DNA from: Agarilytica rhodophyticola
Lineage (GTDB): Bacteria > Pseudomonadota > Gammaproteobacteria > Pseudomonadales > Cellvibrionaceae
Direction of reading: 5' to 3'
Length of the DNA stretch: 64,000 bases
Assembly: GCF_002157225.2 (NCBI RefSeq)
Contig: NZ_CP020038.1
Coordinates: forward strand, 1,697,001 to 1,761,000
The notes below the pieces were generated by a model. That model did not search any database and was not told the origin of the DNA. It saw nothing but the letters and a program-made list of their open reading frames with translations. The position numbers and the translations under genes were made by a program. This document shows positions 53,577 through 63,829 of the stretch, piece by piece. Numbering within the stretch: the first letter of the stretch is position 1; every line of letters starts with the position of its first letter.

Positions 53577-56500
53577 TTATTTGTAACCGTTTGCGAGATT
53601 ATAAAGATCTCGCCCCAAAACTCTTCTACCTTCATCATAGGAAAGAATACTCCCGCTTCCTTTAGGTGCATGTCCTAACCCTAACACATGTCCAAATTCA
53701 TGAGCAATAGTACTACCTCGCCAACCGTCCCCCAAATGAATTGTACTGTCACCCGCTCTAGAAACGTACCCACCATAAGAGATCATATCAGGTGTAATAT
53801 TTTTTACTTCTAGATCACAGGCAAGAGCATGAGCTTTCATTTTATTAATAGTGTTCTGTTTTCTTAATTGAACTTCTTCCCTACTTATTTTAACTAAATT
53901 GACCTGACCACCACTTTTAACTGATCTAGCAGTTATTTCAGATCGAAATAGCTGGCCATTATACTCTCCAGAAACACCAGACCAATATTTATTAATTCTT
54001 CTTGCTGCATATTTAGATTTATATCCAGACACCGTAATCTCTCCCTTAATAACAGTGACACCATTTTCATCAACAGATATAGTTATTCCAAGATCTTTAT
54101 TTTTGTTTTTAAATATCCATTCAGGGTTTGCTGGCGCGCATGCTGAACCATTTTCTTCACAACTTAAGCCCTCAACATCTTCACTTACATCAATCTGAGT
54201 ACCAGTCCTAACTGCCCAAGCAAAAGCAGCACTGCCCGCTCCATTGGCAAATTTCCCACCGGTTGCTGTGGAAATTGTACCACTTAACACAATACCACCA
54301 AGACCTTTTAACACGTTATTGAATGTATCGCCTGCTATTGGCGCGAGAGTCCCTCCAGCTAAAGTGCCAACACCGGCACTGATAAAACCATGCCCAAATT
54401 TCCCACGATTTAATACGCTCGTGATGCCCCCTACAACAGCGACTTTAAGCAGTCCCGTCCAGGAAAATTCTTCAGCGAGAAATGAGGAGGTGATACTGGC
54501 CGATATATAACTGCTGACTGCCGACAAAGCGATATCCCCTAAATTACCATCGGCAATGGCGGCATCCAAGGCACCGAACATTCCTGCAATCGCAGGCAAA
54601 CAGGCTTGACAAGACACAGCCACGATCGCCGTTAACGCCACTTTTAACAAATTTAAGAAGCCACCCGCACTGATTCTAAAATATCCACTGGGGTCGGTGG
54701 CATTAAGCGGATTATTAAACACATAACTATACCGGTTGTAACTTTGCGTATTACTCGCTGCTTGCACAAAGGGATCGGCTTGCATAAAACGGCCGAGTCT
54801 TGGATCGTAAATACGGCCGTTCATATGAATTAAGCCCACTGCATCCAAATGCTCGTGCATGGTAAAACCCCGTGTAATAGGGGAGGTGACCACCAGCGTA
54901 TTAAAATCACTTAACGCGTTATCCATTAAGGTCGACCAATCTAGCGCCGCACGTTTTTGTCCCCACGCATCAAAGCTGAAAACGAGATCTCTACCACTTT
55001 CGTCTTGCGCAATAGTGCCCATTGCATTGGTAATTACATCCAATGATCCCAAGTGATCTTTATGGAGGTATTGAGTCTCTTGATTAACACGACTACCCGC
55101 ACTGTCTAATTTAATGGTGACTAAAGCCCCACCAGGAAGATAGCGTTTAATACTTTGAGTGCCATCGGGGTGGGTGAGTTTTTCCACTTTGCCGATATAG
55201 CGGGTTGTGGTGGTACCCTCAGTATTCTCGTCCGTGCGTAAATAGCGACTGCGATCCGGGGCATAACGGAAAGTAATGCGCGTATCGTCCTTGGTAATTT
55301 CATCGGGTTTATCAAAGGTGGTGTAATGAATAGTGCGCCCAGTACCATCAGCAAACATATTGCCGTTAGCATCGTAGGCATAGTGGGCATTATCTTCACT
55401 GGTGTGGCAAAGGGCGTGAGGCCCATAGGTATCTTGATGAGTGGCAGACACACAATCACTGCCATAGCTGTAATCGCCAATACCGGTTTTAAACACAATA
55501 TTGCCTAAACTATCGTAGCGTATTTCTTGAACATCACGACCCGCGACTTGGCTTGTTAGCAAACGATTTAAATCATCATAAGTAAAACTCTCGTCCAATG
55601 TTTTACTGCCACTGTAATCATTGCGTGATTGTAAATTCCCAATATCGTCCCACTCGTAATGATGGTTTTGAATATCATGAGTGCCGAGTATGGAGGACGC
55701 GCGAATATCACTGAGCCATCCGGTATCCTCTTCATAAACATACTGGCTGGTGACACCATTCCCTGACTGCGCGCTGGACACATTACCCCGTTTATCCATT
55801 TCTAAAATACTGTAGTACGAACGCTTTTCACCATTCACACTGTTGGCATCCACCACCTGGCTTAAATAGCCCTGGGAGTTGTAGATATTTTCAATCGCGT
55901 TACTTTGGAAAGTATTATCCCCAGCCGCATCAAACACCTGATGCTGACGACCGAATTGGTCATAGGTGACTTTTTCATAGTGCACATCGTCAGTAGCAAA
56001 ATGCGTGGCAGTCTCACTGGGACGCGTGAGTGCATCGTACATAAAGACTTTACGATAACCGCTGATCACATCTTCAACATTTTGCAACACACCAAGGTGA
56101 GTGCCAGTGGTGCTATTGTTGTAGGTCCACGTGGTATTGCCTTCGGTACTGCCATCGGTTTTGATATCGCGACGGAAGGTCATACGCCCCAGTGCATCAT
56201 AGGCCATGGTGCTGCGCTGACCCTTCGCATCAATTTGGCCAATTAATTCGCCAAAGGCGTTGTAGCGATAGAGCCACCAACCGGCAATGGGGCTATCAAA
56301 TGCGGTGGGGCATTCCGTTACCTGCGCACGATGGCCACCTTTATCGGGATCGAGCATGGCGGTTTTACGGCCTAGGTGGTCGTAGCACATGGTCACCTTA
56401 ATATCGTGCGGGTCGGCCGTATTACCGTATTGCCGAACATGGGTAATATTGCCTCGGGTATCGTAGTGATAACTCAGGCGGGCGCCGTCGGCATCGGTTA

Positions 56501-59500
56501 CTTCGGCTAGCTGGCCAATGGCGTTACGTTTTTCAGTATTGGTTTGCTCGAGGGGATTGGTGGTGGTGGTAGTTAAGCCGTTGTAAAACACCGTCACAGG
56601 GCGTTCGATCCCTGGCAAAGATGTAGCAATCGCCCGCCCTAAAATATCGTAGGTGATTTCCGTCCAGTATTGAGGCGTATCATTATCACGATAGGGTTCG
56701 GAGGTACGTTTCACCCGCCCTAGGGCATCGTATTCCATATCGGTATACACCCAGCCGCCATCAAAATGCTTCACACCTTCTCGTATGGAGCGGCCAAGAA
56801 CATCGATATAGCTGCGTGATTCTCCGCCACCCGCTTGTTGTGTGTGTGAGATATAGCGAGCACTGGTGGGACAAGTGCTATCACACGGAATAAGAAGGCT
56901 CTGTGTCCAAGCCCCCGTATCATCATGTCGCAAAGATTCACGGCCAAAGGCACCGTAGCTCATGGTGGTTTTCACACCATTTAAATCTGTCGTCAGTTTA
57001 GGTAGGCCGAGTGGATGTCGGTTTTCGTCGGTGATGCTTTGTTCTATTTGACCATAGTGATTGCTTGTATGCTCAGCGTAACGTCCAATGTTGTCAAACA
57101 GGGTTGTCGAGGTTCGAGTCACAGCACTTTCGCCATCCCACCCTTTTGATTCCATACGTTCCTGATTGCCAAATTCATCATAGAAATACGACACCACCAG
57201 GGACTGCTCCAGGGTTTTGCTTGGATCAGGTTCCACCGTTTGGGTAGCCAACAATCCAAATAACTTGTCATTATGTGGGCTATCGCTGGTACCGGTGTTG
57301 TAATAGGTAAATTTAGCGGTGCGCGTTACCGAAGCCTCATCGTTTTGGGTAACGGTGGTATCGGTCTGGGTAACCCGTCCCAATTGCGCATAGCTCCACG
57401 TTGAACCGTGAAGATCAAGCGACCCTTCATAGAAGTTTGATACGGTTTCTGTATGGGTAAAGCCGTCGCCCGTAGTGGCCACAATAATATCGGTGGCATT
57501 GCCGTGGTCATCGTAGGTAGAGGTAGTTTCCACACGTTGTTGGACATCGCTAGTGACACTGATATTCGGATTGTTGCTGCCAAAGGTCGAGCTAAATGAT
57601 CGGTACGTGGTTTCTACACTCTGTTCTAAAAAGGTATTCAATGGCCCTAAGGCAGCGGTTCCTTGGGCACGAGCAATATCCGCCCAGTCGTTCTGCCAGT
57701 TTTTTATCGCCCATCGATTTGTCGTTTCACTCAGACGTTGGCCTGTGGGTGTAATCACCTCGGTTTTTAAGGGACGTCCGGCAAAAGGAAAATCTTGACG
57801 ATAGGTCGTGACGGTTTTAATTCCCGTTTGCTGATCCAAGGTGGCTAATCGTTCAAACCCTAAAAAGCCAATCCCTGCCGCTTGTATTTTGGCTTCGCCA
57901 TAGAAATAAGCAATGGTACTCATGGCTTCGGCATTGATATTACCTGGCGTTGCTCCTGCCGAAGGGGCGGAGCTTGAAATGGATGTGACGATGGGCAAAG
58001 AGCCGTGGAATTCCAATACCGGCTGATACTTCCCTAGGGAGTTATGTTCACTCCAGTTGCTGTTAAGTTCACTATAAAATTGCCCGGTATCATAGGCGTA
58101 ATAGTCTTGGCAGGTATTTAAAAAGGACTCTCCCCAAATGGCACATAATGCATTGGGTGGCGTTGCCCGTGTCTCGCCCACGTCAATACGGTGGTAATGA
58201 GAGCTTTTCGCAAGGGCTTCATGGCTAATCTCCGTAATGCCTCCTAAGCCATTTTCTATTTGCGTCATCACATGGCGAGGGCTGGACTGGGTGCTTAAAA
58301 ATCGTAACAACCGACCAGACTCACTGCGATAGCGATGATAATCCAGATGGCCATCGCCATTACTATCAAAGAAGATATGGTTTTCTCGGTTAGTCTCTTC
58401 AGGATCTGTCGTCACACCGCGTCGAATGTTTTCTGTATCGATGGAAAATGCGTGTGTGTGAATATCCCAACGATACATACGAATATTGGCGGTGGGAAAC
58501 GCATGGTATATCAGGTCGAGATCGCCATCATTATCATAGTCGACAAACGTGGGCGCCCGATCATAGTCGTCGATACTCGGCCCGCGAATAGACAATGATT
58601 GCTTCGTGCCAAATTGTAAACCGTCATTTATCCAATAGTTCAGCCGTCCTTTAAAATAGTAGGTGAGGTCGGCGAGGCCATCGCCATTTAGATCCTGAAG
58701 GTTAACACGGGGAAACTGTTCCGGTGCGGTGGTGCTTGGCTCCAATTCTTCTAAATAAATACTGCTGCCCCAAGGAAGCAATGCACTCTCACCGAAGGTG
58801 TATATATGATAGTAAAACTGGAATGTCCCTTGTTCCTCGTGAATGGAGCGGTAGCGCAGCATCAGTTCGGCTTGCCCATTACCTGTCACATCCCCCGTAG
58901 CGATGGCAATTTGATCAACATCGTCGATATCATCTTCAATACCTGCAGGAGGATCAATCGAAAAGCTTTCCTCGGCACCGAACGCAAAATAAGTATCGCT
59001 CTCGATAGCACCGTTGCCAGGCTTTAATCGCCTTATTATTAAGCGCTGTTGTTGACGGTTAAGATATACGGCATCGGATAAGCCATCGCTATCAATATCA
59101 AGAAAAAGCAATGTGGAATTCGCATCTAGGAAATGGTCTGCACCAAGATTTTTTAACCGCCAACCGCTCGATGTGGGCGTCGATATATACAGCTGCCAAC
59201 CCCCAGCACTGGCGCTATAGGTGGCGAGATCCATACGCCCATCAGCGTTGTAGTCCAGTACTAGAATTTGAGCAGCGGCACGAGAGAAAAAGCTACCGCC
59301 AACAACATCAGGTAAAATTTCACTCGTTCTTCCCGATGCAAACGGTTGTGCGACAAGTTCGCCTGCCACAGACATGGCATAGTTGACCGTTTGTTGATCG
59401 CCCATTGGCGAGGTATGTAAAAAGACAATATCCTGCTCACCATCACCATTAAAATCGGCAAACTTATAGTCTACTAGCAAACCGGCATCGCTAAATTCTG

Positions 59501-62500
59501 TGGTGTCAAAATCCGTAAGCTCTTGTCCTTCCCCTGACGGTGTCCAAGCAAACACTGTTGGAAGTAAACATACATCTCCGGCGCACACTTCTATGTTTTC
59601 TAAGAGGCTGGTTTGCACATGGGCATCAGCGGGATACGGCGCATAGTTGAGATCATACCGTCGCACTTCGCTAGGTGTTTTATTCACTGTATTTTGTACG
59701 CGGATAGCCGCGAGTCGCTTTGTACTCTCAAAGGCATAACCGGCTAAATTAAAGCGTTCAATATCAGGACGGTCTTCGTAATCAAAGAAGACGGCGGCAT
59801 TGGCTTGATCGCCATTACCGTAAGCATAATGGACAGAAGCAATTCGATGATCATTACCTGCTGTTTGTGCATACACATACTCAATACGATTGCCCACACT
59901 GTCTTTAAATTGGTTTTGTACCCACATTAGCGTATGTGCGTTATCGAACGTCCTTTGTTGGGCATTGTTGTCACCTTCAATAAAACCGTAAGTAGTGAGG
60001 GAACCGTCTCTAGCCACAGCGGTGAAATACTCTGGAGCACCCGCACTACCGCCAACAGATGTGACTGTAATAAAGCTATCGATTTCAGTTTTATAGGTCG
60101 CCCCTACAGCGCCATAGGATGCGCCAGAGGTTAGTACTAAGCGCTGGCCATTCAGACAAAAGCGGTCTCTTTCTCCCCAGGTAATCGGCAATGCAACACC
60201 ATCGCGTCCTAGCGTCTGACGGCAGCGGCTAATGCTTGATAAACCACTTAGCCCCCAGCCTTTGCCCGCAATTCCACGATTGTTTTGACTGGTATAATGC
60301 AAAGAAAAACTCGGGGCAACACCGGCGGTGCCCGCCATCGTGGTAATGGGAATCGTGTAGGTAGCAGAACCCTGCTCATTGACCCGAAACTGGCCTTCAA
60401 TAGAGCCGATGGCATCGGATATGCTGGTATCAGGATCTTCCGGTTTACTGGCAGGCAAAGGCGCTGCATCCGGTGCGCCCAAGGCAGGGCTGCTATTGGC
60501 TAAGTACTCTTGATAATTAGTCAAGCCGTCGCCATCGGCATCCCCATCACCGCTTTGGCTGGTGAGGTCGCCAAAGTGTGTGAGTTCCCACTGATCGCCC
60601 AGGCCATCGTTATCGCTGTCCAGTAAAAAGTCGCAATTGGCTTCTAAACAAAAGCCATAAAAGATTTGGAAAATACGCAGTAATTCTTGGTCAACGCGGG
60701 TAGAGAAGGTTTCGCTGCCGACTAGCTGCATGGCTAATTGCGTGCGCGTAAGTGCACCGCTGGTGAGTGCTGCGAGGTCTGCTTGATATTCGGGTGTATC
60801 CACCCACTCGGTAATATTTAACACATTCTCATACAGAGCACCCACATAGAGGAAGTCGGTTAAACCGCCGTAAAGGGCAACACCGGAATCAGAGGTTAAA
60901 AAGGCTTCCGTCACCTCTTCTAAGGTCGCGCCATAATCTGGCAGTAAGGCATAGGTCCAGAATGTGAGTGTTTCTTTATCAGGATGACGACGCAATAAGC
61001 CTTCAAATAAACGCCCCACTTGAAAGAGTTCGGTAGCATCCCAACCGTCCACCACAAACTGCTCAAAGTCTTCGCCAACAGTGCTTAAATAATCACGCAA
61101 TAAGGATTGATCGATACTTTGCCAGTTGAGTTGCTCCGGCCCGATCACCCCAGCCCGTAGCTGATGCAATTGCCCATCCACAGAACTAAAGGACAGACTG
61201 TAATCCCCATAAATCACTGGCTTTTCGGCAATACCGGCAGTGGCGTTATATGTCCAGCGAACCTGGCCATCGGTGCCAAGGGAATAGAAACGGCTGTCCA
61301 TCGCACCCGCGTAAACAAAGTCATATTGATCTACTAGAGGTGAAGCCACCGCGCCTGCTGCGGGGAATTGCCAATGGATTTGGCCACTGAGTACATCTTC
61401 AGCGCCACCCACCGCCACAAGGTGGCGATCACCGCCGCCCACGTAGACGGTATTTTCATTCACAGAAAGGGCAGGCTGGGTGGTAATCGGTTCTTGAATA
61501 TCCACTGGCCATCCCGTAATAAGCGTACCGGCACTGTCATAGGCATACAGTTGATCACCACGGCCAATATAAATAATCCCGTTAGCACTGATGGTAGGTG
61601 GCCCACTATTGACGGCAGGTTCCGGTGATGCATTATTGGGATAGACCTGTGTGCTCGCGCGATTATTATTGGTGGTGTTGACCACCGCTAATGACAAACC
61701 GCCAAGGTTATTTAAGGCATCAATCACCAAGGCATCATCGATAGGCAATTGCAGGGAATCGTTGTTAACGATTAATTCAGGTGAACTAAACGTTTGGTTT
61801 AACGGGCTGGTTGTAATAGAACTCACAGCCACTTGCGTATTCGTATCAAAGCCCGTCCCAGCAATCGACACACAGGTGCCATCGCAAGCGAGTGATGCGC
61901 TGTAAATCACCGGAGTATCAATCACACTAACGGATAAAATCCCTCCAGGCGTACTGCAGGCGTTTTGATCATTACAGGCCAGCACACGATAGGAATAGGT
62001 ATTGGTGGTTTTATTATTAAGTACAAGTGATGTTGCGCTTTGATTGGCGATTTGCTGCCAAGGGCCAGTCCCTATTTGTTCTTCCACTAAGTAGTGATCC
62101 AGGTTTTCTGTAACCGCATCCCAACAGATCTCGAAAGCGCCAGTGCTTTGGCCACTGGTAGCACCGTTGGCACATACTGCTGAAGTTTTTAAATAGGTGG
62201 GGCCGGGGCGTTGTGGTACCGGTAAGGTGATAGTCACCGTATAAGGGGCACTAAAGGCTGAACACCCCACATCATTACAGGCATTGACGCGATAGGTGTA
62301 GCTGCCATTGCCTAAGCCGGTAAAAGAGGCGGCACGATTGGCGGAGCGAATCACGCGGGTAAAATCGCCATCGCTGCAGGTCGCTAAACGGCATTCTTGT
62401 AGCTCGTATTCATTCGCATCTGTTACTGCATTCCAGCTGAGTGTGTAAATCCCGGTGCTGTTATTTACTCCAGTGTCTGCCGCTAATCCTGTCGGTGCTG

Positions 62501-63761
62501 AATTAGGTGCGGTTTGTTCAATCCCTTCAATCACCACGACTGGCGAAGAAGCACTGGTGATGCCGTGATTATCGGTGGCTTGTGCGGTAATGGAATGTAA
62601 ACCCGAAGCGGAGACTGTCCACGTGGCGGTATAAGGTGCGCTGGTATCGGTGCTGATGATACTGCCATTGCGAAAAAACTGTACTTGGGTGATGGTGCCA
62701 TCATCACTGGCGGTTGCGCCGATGGACACACTGTCTCCCACATCAAATTGTGTGTTAGGTGCGGGACTATTAATAAATACGGTGGGGCGTGTGTGCACAT
62801 TGACCGTGATAGCGGTTGAACGTGTGGTGGCGCCATGGTTATCGGTAGCGCGAGCCTCCAGTGTTTGTGCACCTGATTGTGTGGGTGTCCATTGAGCGGT
62901 AAACGGTGCGCTGGTATCACGGGCAATACGTGTTGTGCCGTGGTAAAAATCCACGTAGGAGACGGAGCCGTTGGTATCGGTCGCACTGGCTGACAGTAGA
63001 AGTACTTGGTTCAATAATTGGTAGTGGCCATTGCTAGGAGAGAACAATGAAACACTCGGCCTAATATTCCCTTGGCAACGGGCAGAAGTTTGCCATGGCG
63101 TGCGTGTGTTGGGTTGTTGATCATAATAGGCGCGCACGCGATACCGACGTTCTTCGCCGGTGTTAATGCCGGGTCGTGAAATTGAGGTGGCACTTGCGCC
63201 AGCCGGATTGGTTAAACGTGTCCATGTGCTCCCCCCATTAGAAGATTCTTCAATATCGTAACGATTCGCTGCTGAGACCGCTGGCCAACTAACGGTATAA
63301 CTATTAATACAGTAGTTGGGTAACGAAATGGTTCCCATGGAACCTAGTTGACGAATGACCGTAATAGTGCCGATGAGATCAATATCCGTTCCGCCACCAT
63401 CAGGATCACCATGATCATTAATTTCCGACTCAGCATAATACCGATACACACCGTTATCATGGTTGAGCGTAATGGTGCGTGTTTCACCATCCACGTACCC
63501 AAAATCCAAGCGTGTTTGTTGGCCATTAAAGGTGCGCGTTGCCGTTAAGCGTGTTGCATCGATGTTAGGGATAAATGGGAAGGAATAAGAAATTCTGTAA
63601 GTGCCATTAGTATCGGTATAAGTGGCTGTGGAACCCGATCCGCTGACATTCTCCACATCAAGAAAATTAAAATAGGATTGTTGTGCGCTTACGAATGGAC
63701 TAAAGACAAAAAATAATGGTAATAAAATATAGTGAAAAAATTTAAGATTATGCAGGTTCAT
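53577..63761 (-). CDS. Giant exported RHS toxin with SpvB/FG-GAP cocoon and metzincin-like tip
   Basis: From the ATG at 63761 (GGGAG 10 bases upstream) the product has 3394 residues; an in-frame ATG at 63842 would add 27 and spoil the signal peptide (FHYILLPLFFVFSPFVSA). Order: FN3 and Ig-like domains (about 130-690), PQQ-type propeller blades (about 720-870), DUF4214-like helices (about 900-1030), one DSDNDGLGDQWE calcium loop, an SpvB-type domain (about 1115-1300, IAGKGWGLSG), at least six FG-GAP loops (about 1430-1800, DFNGDGEQD, DYDNDGDLD), long YD/RHS repeats, RHS core near 2985 (RIYDPRLGRFMQADPF, NNPLNATDPSGYF), a hydrophobic Gly/Ala-rich pre-toxin region (about 3020-3177), and a tip with TIAHEFGHVLGLGHAPKGSG near 3350 (HExxHxxGxxH) and SILSY as Met-turn equivalent. 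SpvB plus FG-GAP plus RHS in one chain resembles fused Tc-toxin B and C subunits. Confidence 0.93.
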   Translation of the reverse strand: MNLHNLKFFHYILLPLFFVFSPFVSAQQSYFNFLDVENVSGSGSTATYTDTNGTYRISYSFPFIPNIDATRLTATRTFNGQQTRLDFGYVDGETRTITLNHDNGVYRYYAESEINDHGDPDGGGTDIDLIGTITVIRQLGSMGTISLPNYCINSYTVSWPAVSAANRYDIEESSNGGSTWTRLTNPAGASATSISRPGINTGEERRYRVRAYYDQQPNTRTPWQTSARCQGNIRPSVSLFSPSNGHYQLLNQVLLLSASATDTNGSVSYVDFYHGTTRIARDTSAPFTAQWTPTQSGAQTLEARATDNHGATTRSTAITVNVHTRPTVFINSPAPNTQFDVGDSVSIGATASDDGTITQVQFFRNGSIISTDTSAPYTATWTVSASGLHSITAQATDNHGITSASSPVVVIEGIEQTAPNSAPTGLAADTGVNNSTGIYTLSWNAVTDANEYELQECRLATCSDGDFTRVIRSANRAASFTGLGNGSYTYRVNACNDVGCSAFSAPYTVTITLPVPQRPGPTYLKTSAVCANGATSGQSTGAFEICWDAVTENLDHYLVEEQIGTGPWQQIANQSATSLVLNNKTTNTYSYRVLACNDQNACSTPGGILSVSVIDTPVIYSASLACDGTCVSIAGTGFDTNTQVAVSSITTSPLNQTFSSPELIVNNDSLQLPIDDALVIDALNNLGGLSLAVVNTTNNNRASTQVYPNNASPEPAVNSGPPTISANGIIYIGRGDQLYAYDSAGTLITGWPVDIQEPITTQPALSVNENTVYVGGGDRHLVAVGGAEDVLSGQIHWQFPAAGAVASPLVDQYDFVYAGAMDSRFYSLGTDGQVRWTYNATAGIAEKPVIYGDYSLSFSSVDGQLHQLRAGVIGPEQLNWQSIDQSLLRDYLSTVGEDFEQFVVDGWDATELFQVGRLFEGLLRRHPDKETLTFWTYALLPDYGATLEEVTEAFLTSDSGVALYGGLTDFLYVGALYENVLNITEWVDTPEYQADLAALTSGALTRTQLAMQLVGSETFSTRVDQELLRIFQIFYGFCLEANCDFLLDSDNDGLGDQWELTHFGDLTSQSGDGDADGDGLTNYQEYLANSSPALGAPDAAPLPASKPEDPDTSISDAIGSIEGQFRVNEQGSATYTIPITTMAGTAGVAPSFSLHYTSQNNRGIAGKGWGLSGLSSISRCRQTLGRDGVALPITWGERDRFCLNGQRLVLTSGASYGAVGATYKTEIDSFITVTSVGGSAGAPEYFTAVARDGSLTTYGFIEGDNNAQQRTFDNAHTLMWVQNQFKDSVGNRIEYVYAQTAGNDHRIASVHYAYGNGDQANAAVFFDYEDRPDIERFNLAGYAFESTKRLAAIRVQNTVNKTPSEVRRYDLNYAPYPADAHVQTSLLENIEVCAGDVCLLPTVFAWTPSGEGQELTDFDTTEFSDAGLLVDYKFADFNGDGEQDIVFLHTSPMGDQQTVNYAMSVAGELVAQPFASGRTSEILPDVVGGSFFSRAAAQILVLDYNADGRMDLATYSASAGGWQLYISTPTSSGWRLKNLGADHFLDANSTLLFLDIDSDGLSDAVYLNRQQQRLIIRRLKPGNGAIESDTYFAFGAEESFSIDPPAGIEDDIDDVDQIAIATGDVTGNGQAELMLRYRSIHEEQGTFQFYYHIYTFGESALLPWGSSIYLEELEPSTTAPEQFPRVNLQDLNGDGLADLTYYFKGRLNYWINDGLQFGTKQSLSIRGPSIDDYDRAPTFVDYDNDGDLDLIYHAFPTANIRMYRWDIHTHAFSIDTENIRRGVTTDPEETNRENHIFFDSNGDGHLDYHRYRSESGRLLRFLSTQSSPRHVMTQIENGLGGITEISHEALAKSSHYHRIDVGETRATPPNALCAIWGESFLNTCQDYYAYDTGQFYSELNSNWSEHNSLGKYQPVLEFHGSLPIVTSISSSAPSAGATPGNINAEAMSTIAYFYGEAKIQAAGIGFLGFERLATLDQQTGIKTVTTYRQDFPFAGRPLKTEVITPTGQRLSETTNRWAIKNWQNDWADIARAQGTAALGPLNTFLEQSVETTYRSFSSTFGSNNPNISVTSDVQQRVETTSTYDDHGNATDIIVATTGDGFTHTETVSNFYEGSLDLHGSTWSYAQLGRVTQTDTTVTQNDEASVTRTAKFTYYNTGTSDSPHNDKLFGLLATQTVEPDPSKTLEQSLVVSYFYDEFGNQERMESKGWDGESAVTRTSTTLFDNIGRYAEHTSNHYGQIEQSITDENRHPLGLPKLTTDLNGVKTTMSYGAFGRESLRHDDTGAWTQSLLIPCDSTCPTSARYISHTQQAGGGESRSYIDVLGRSIREGVKHFDGGWVYTDMEYDALGRVKRTSEPYRDNDTPQYWTEITYDILGRAIATSLPGIERPVTVFYNGLTTTTTNPLEQTNTEKRNAIGQLAEVTDADGARLSYHYDTRGNITHVRQYGNTADPHDIKVTMCYDHLGRKTAMLDPDKGGHRAQVTECPTAFDSPIAGWWLYRYNAFGELIGQIDAKGQRSTMAYDALGRMTFRRDIKTDGSTEGNTTWTYNNSTTGTHLGVLQNVEDVISGYRKVFMYDALTRPSETATHFATDDVHYEKVTYDQFGRQHQVFDAAGDNTFQSNAIENIYNSQGYLSQVVDANSVNGEKRSYYSILEMDKRGNVSSAQSGNGVTSQYVYEEDTGWLSDIRASSILGTHDIQNHHYEWDDIGNLQSRNDYSGSKTLDESFTYDDLNRLLTSQVAGRDVQEIRYDSLGNIVFKTGIGDYSYGSDCVSATHQDTYGPHALCHTSEDNAHYAYDANGNMFADGTGRTIHYTTFDKPDEITKDDTRITFRYAPDRSRYLRTDENTEGTTTTRYIGKVEKLTHPDGTQSIKRYLPGGALVTIKLDSAGSRVNQETQYLHKDHLGSLDVITNAMGTIAQDESGRDLVFSFDAWGQKRAALDWSTLMDNALSDFNTLVVTSPITRGFTMHEHLDAVGLIHMNGRIYDPRLGRFMQADPFVQAASNTQSYNRYSYVFNNPLNATDPSGYFRISAGGFLNLLKVALTAIVAVSCQACLPAIAGMFGALDAAIADGNLGDIALSAVSSYISASITSSFLAEEFSWTGLLKVAVVGGITSVLNRGKFGHGFISAGVGTLAGGTLAPIAGDTFNNVLKGLGGIVLSGTISTATGGKFANGAGSAAFAWAVRTGTQIDVSEDVEGLSCEENGSACAPANPEWIFKNKNKDLGITISVDENGVTVIKGEITVSGYKSKYAARRINKYWSGVSGEYNGQLFRSEITARSVKSGGQVNLVKISREEVQLRKQNTINKMKAHALACDLEVKNITPDMISYGGYVSRAGDSTIHLGDGWRGSTIAHEFGHVLGLGHAPKGSGSILSYDEGRRVLGRDLYNLANGYK

Positions 63762-63829
63762 TGCTAAAAAGCTCCCAGCAAAAATATGATCATTTTTATT
63801 CATGCTACGGTGAACAACGTTTTTAGAAT

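Noticed and set aside
54859..55508. Plus-strand and out-of-frame ORFs that recur at 44.7, 47.3, 49.8 and 54.9-55.5 kb
   Set aside because: They are antisense or out-of-frame shadows of the repeated RHS core; their conservation follows from the coding strand.
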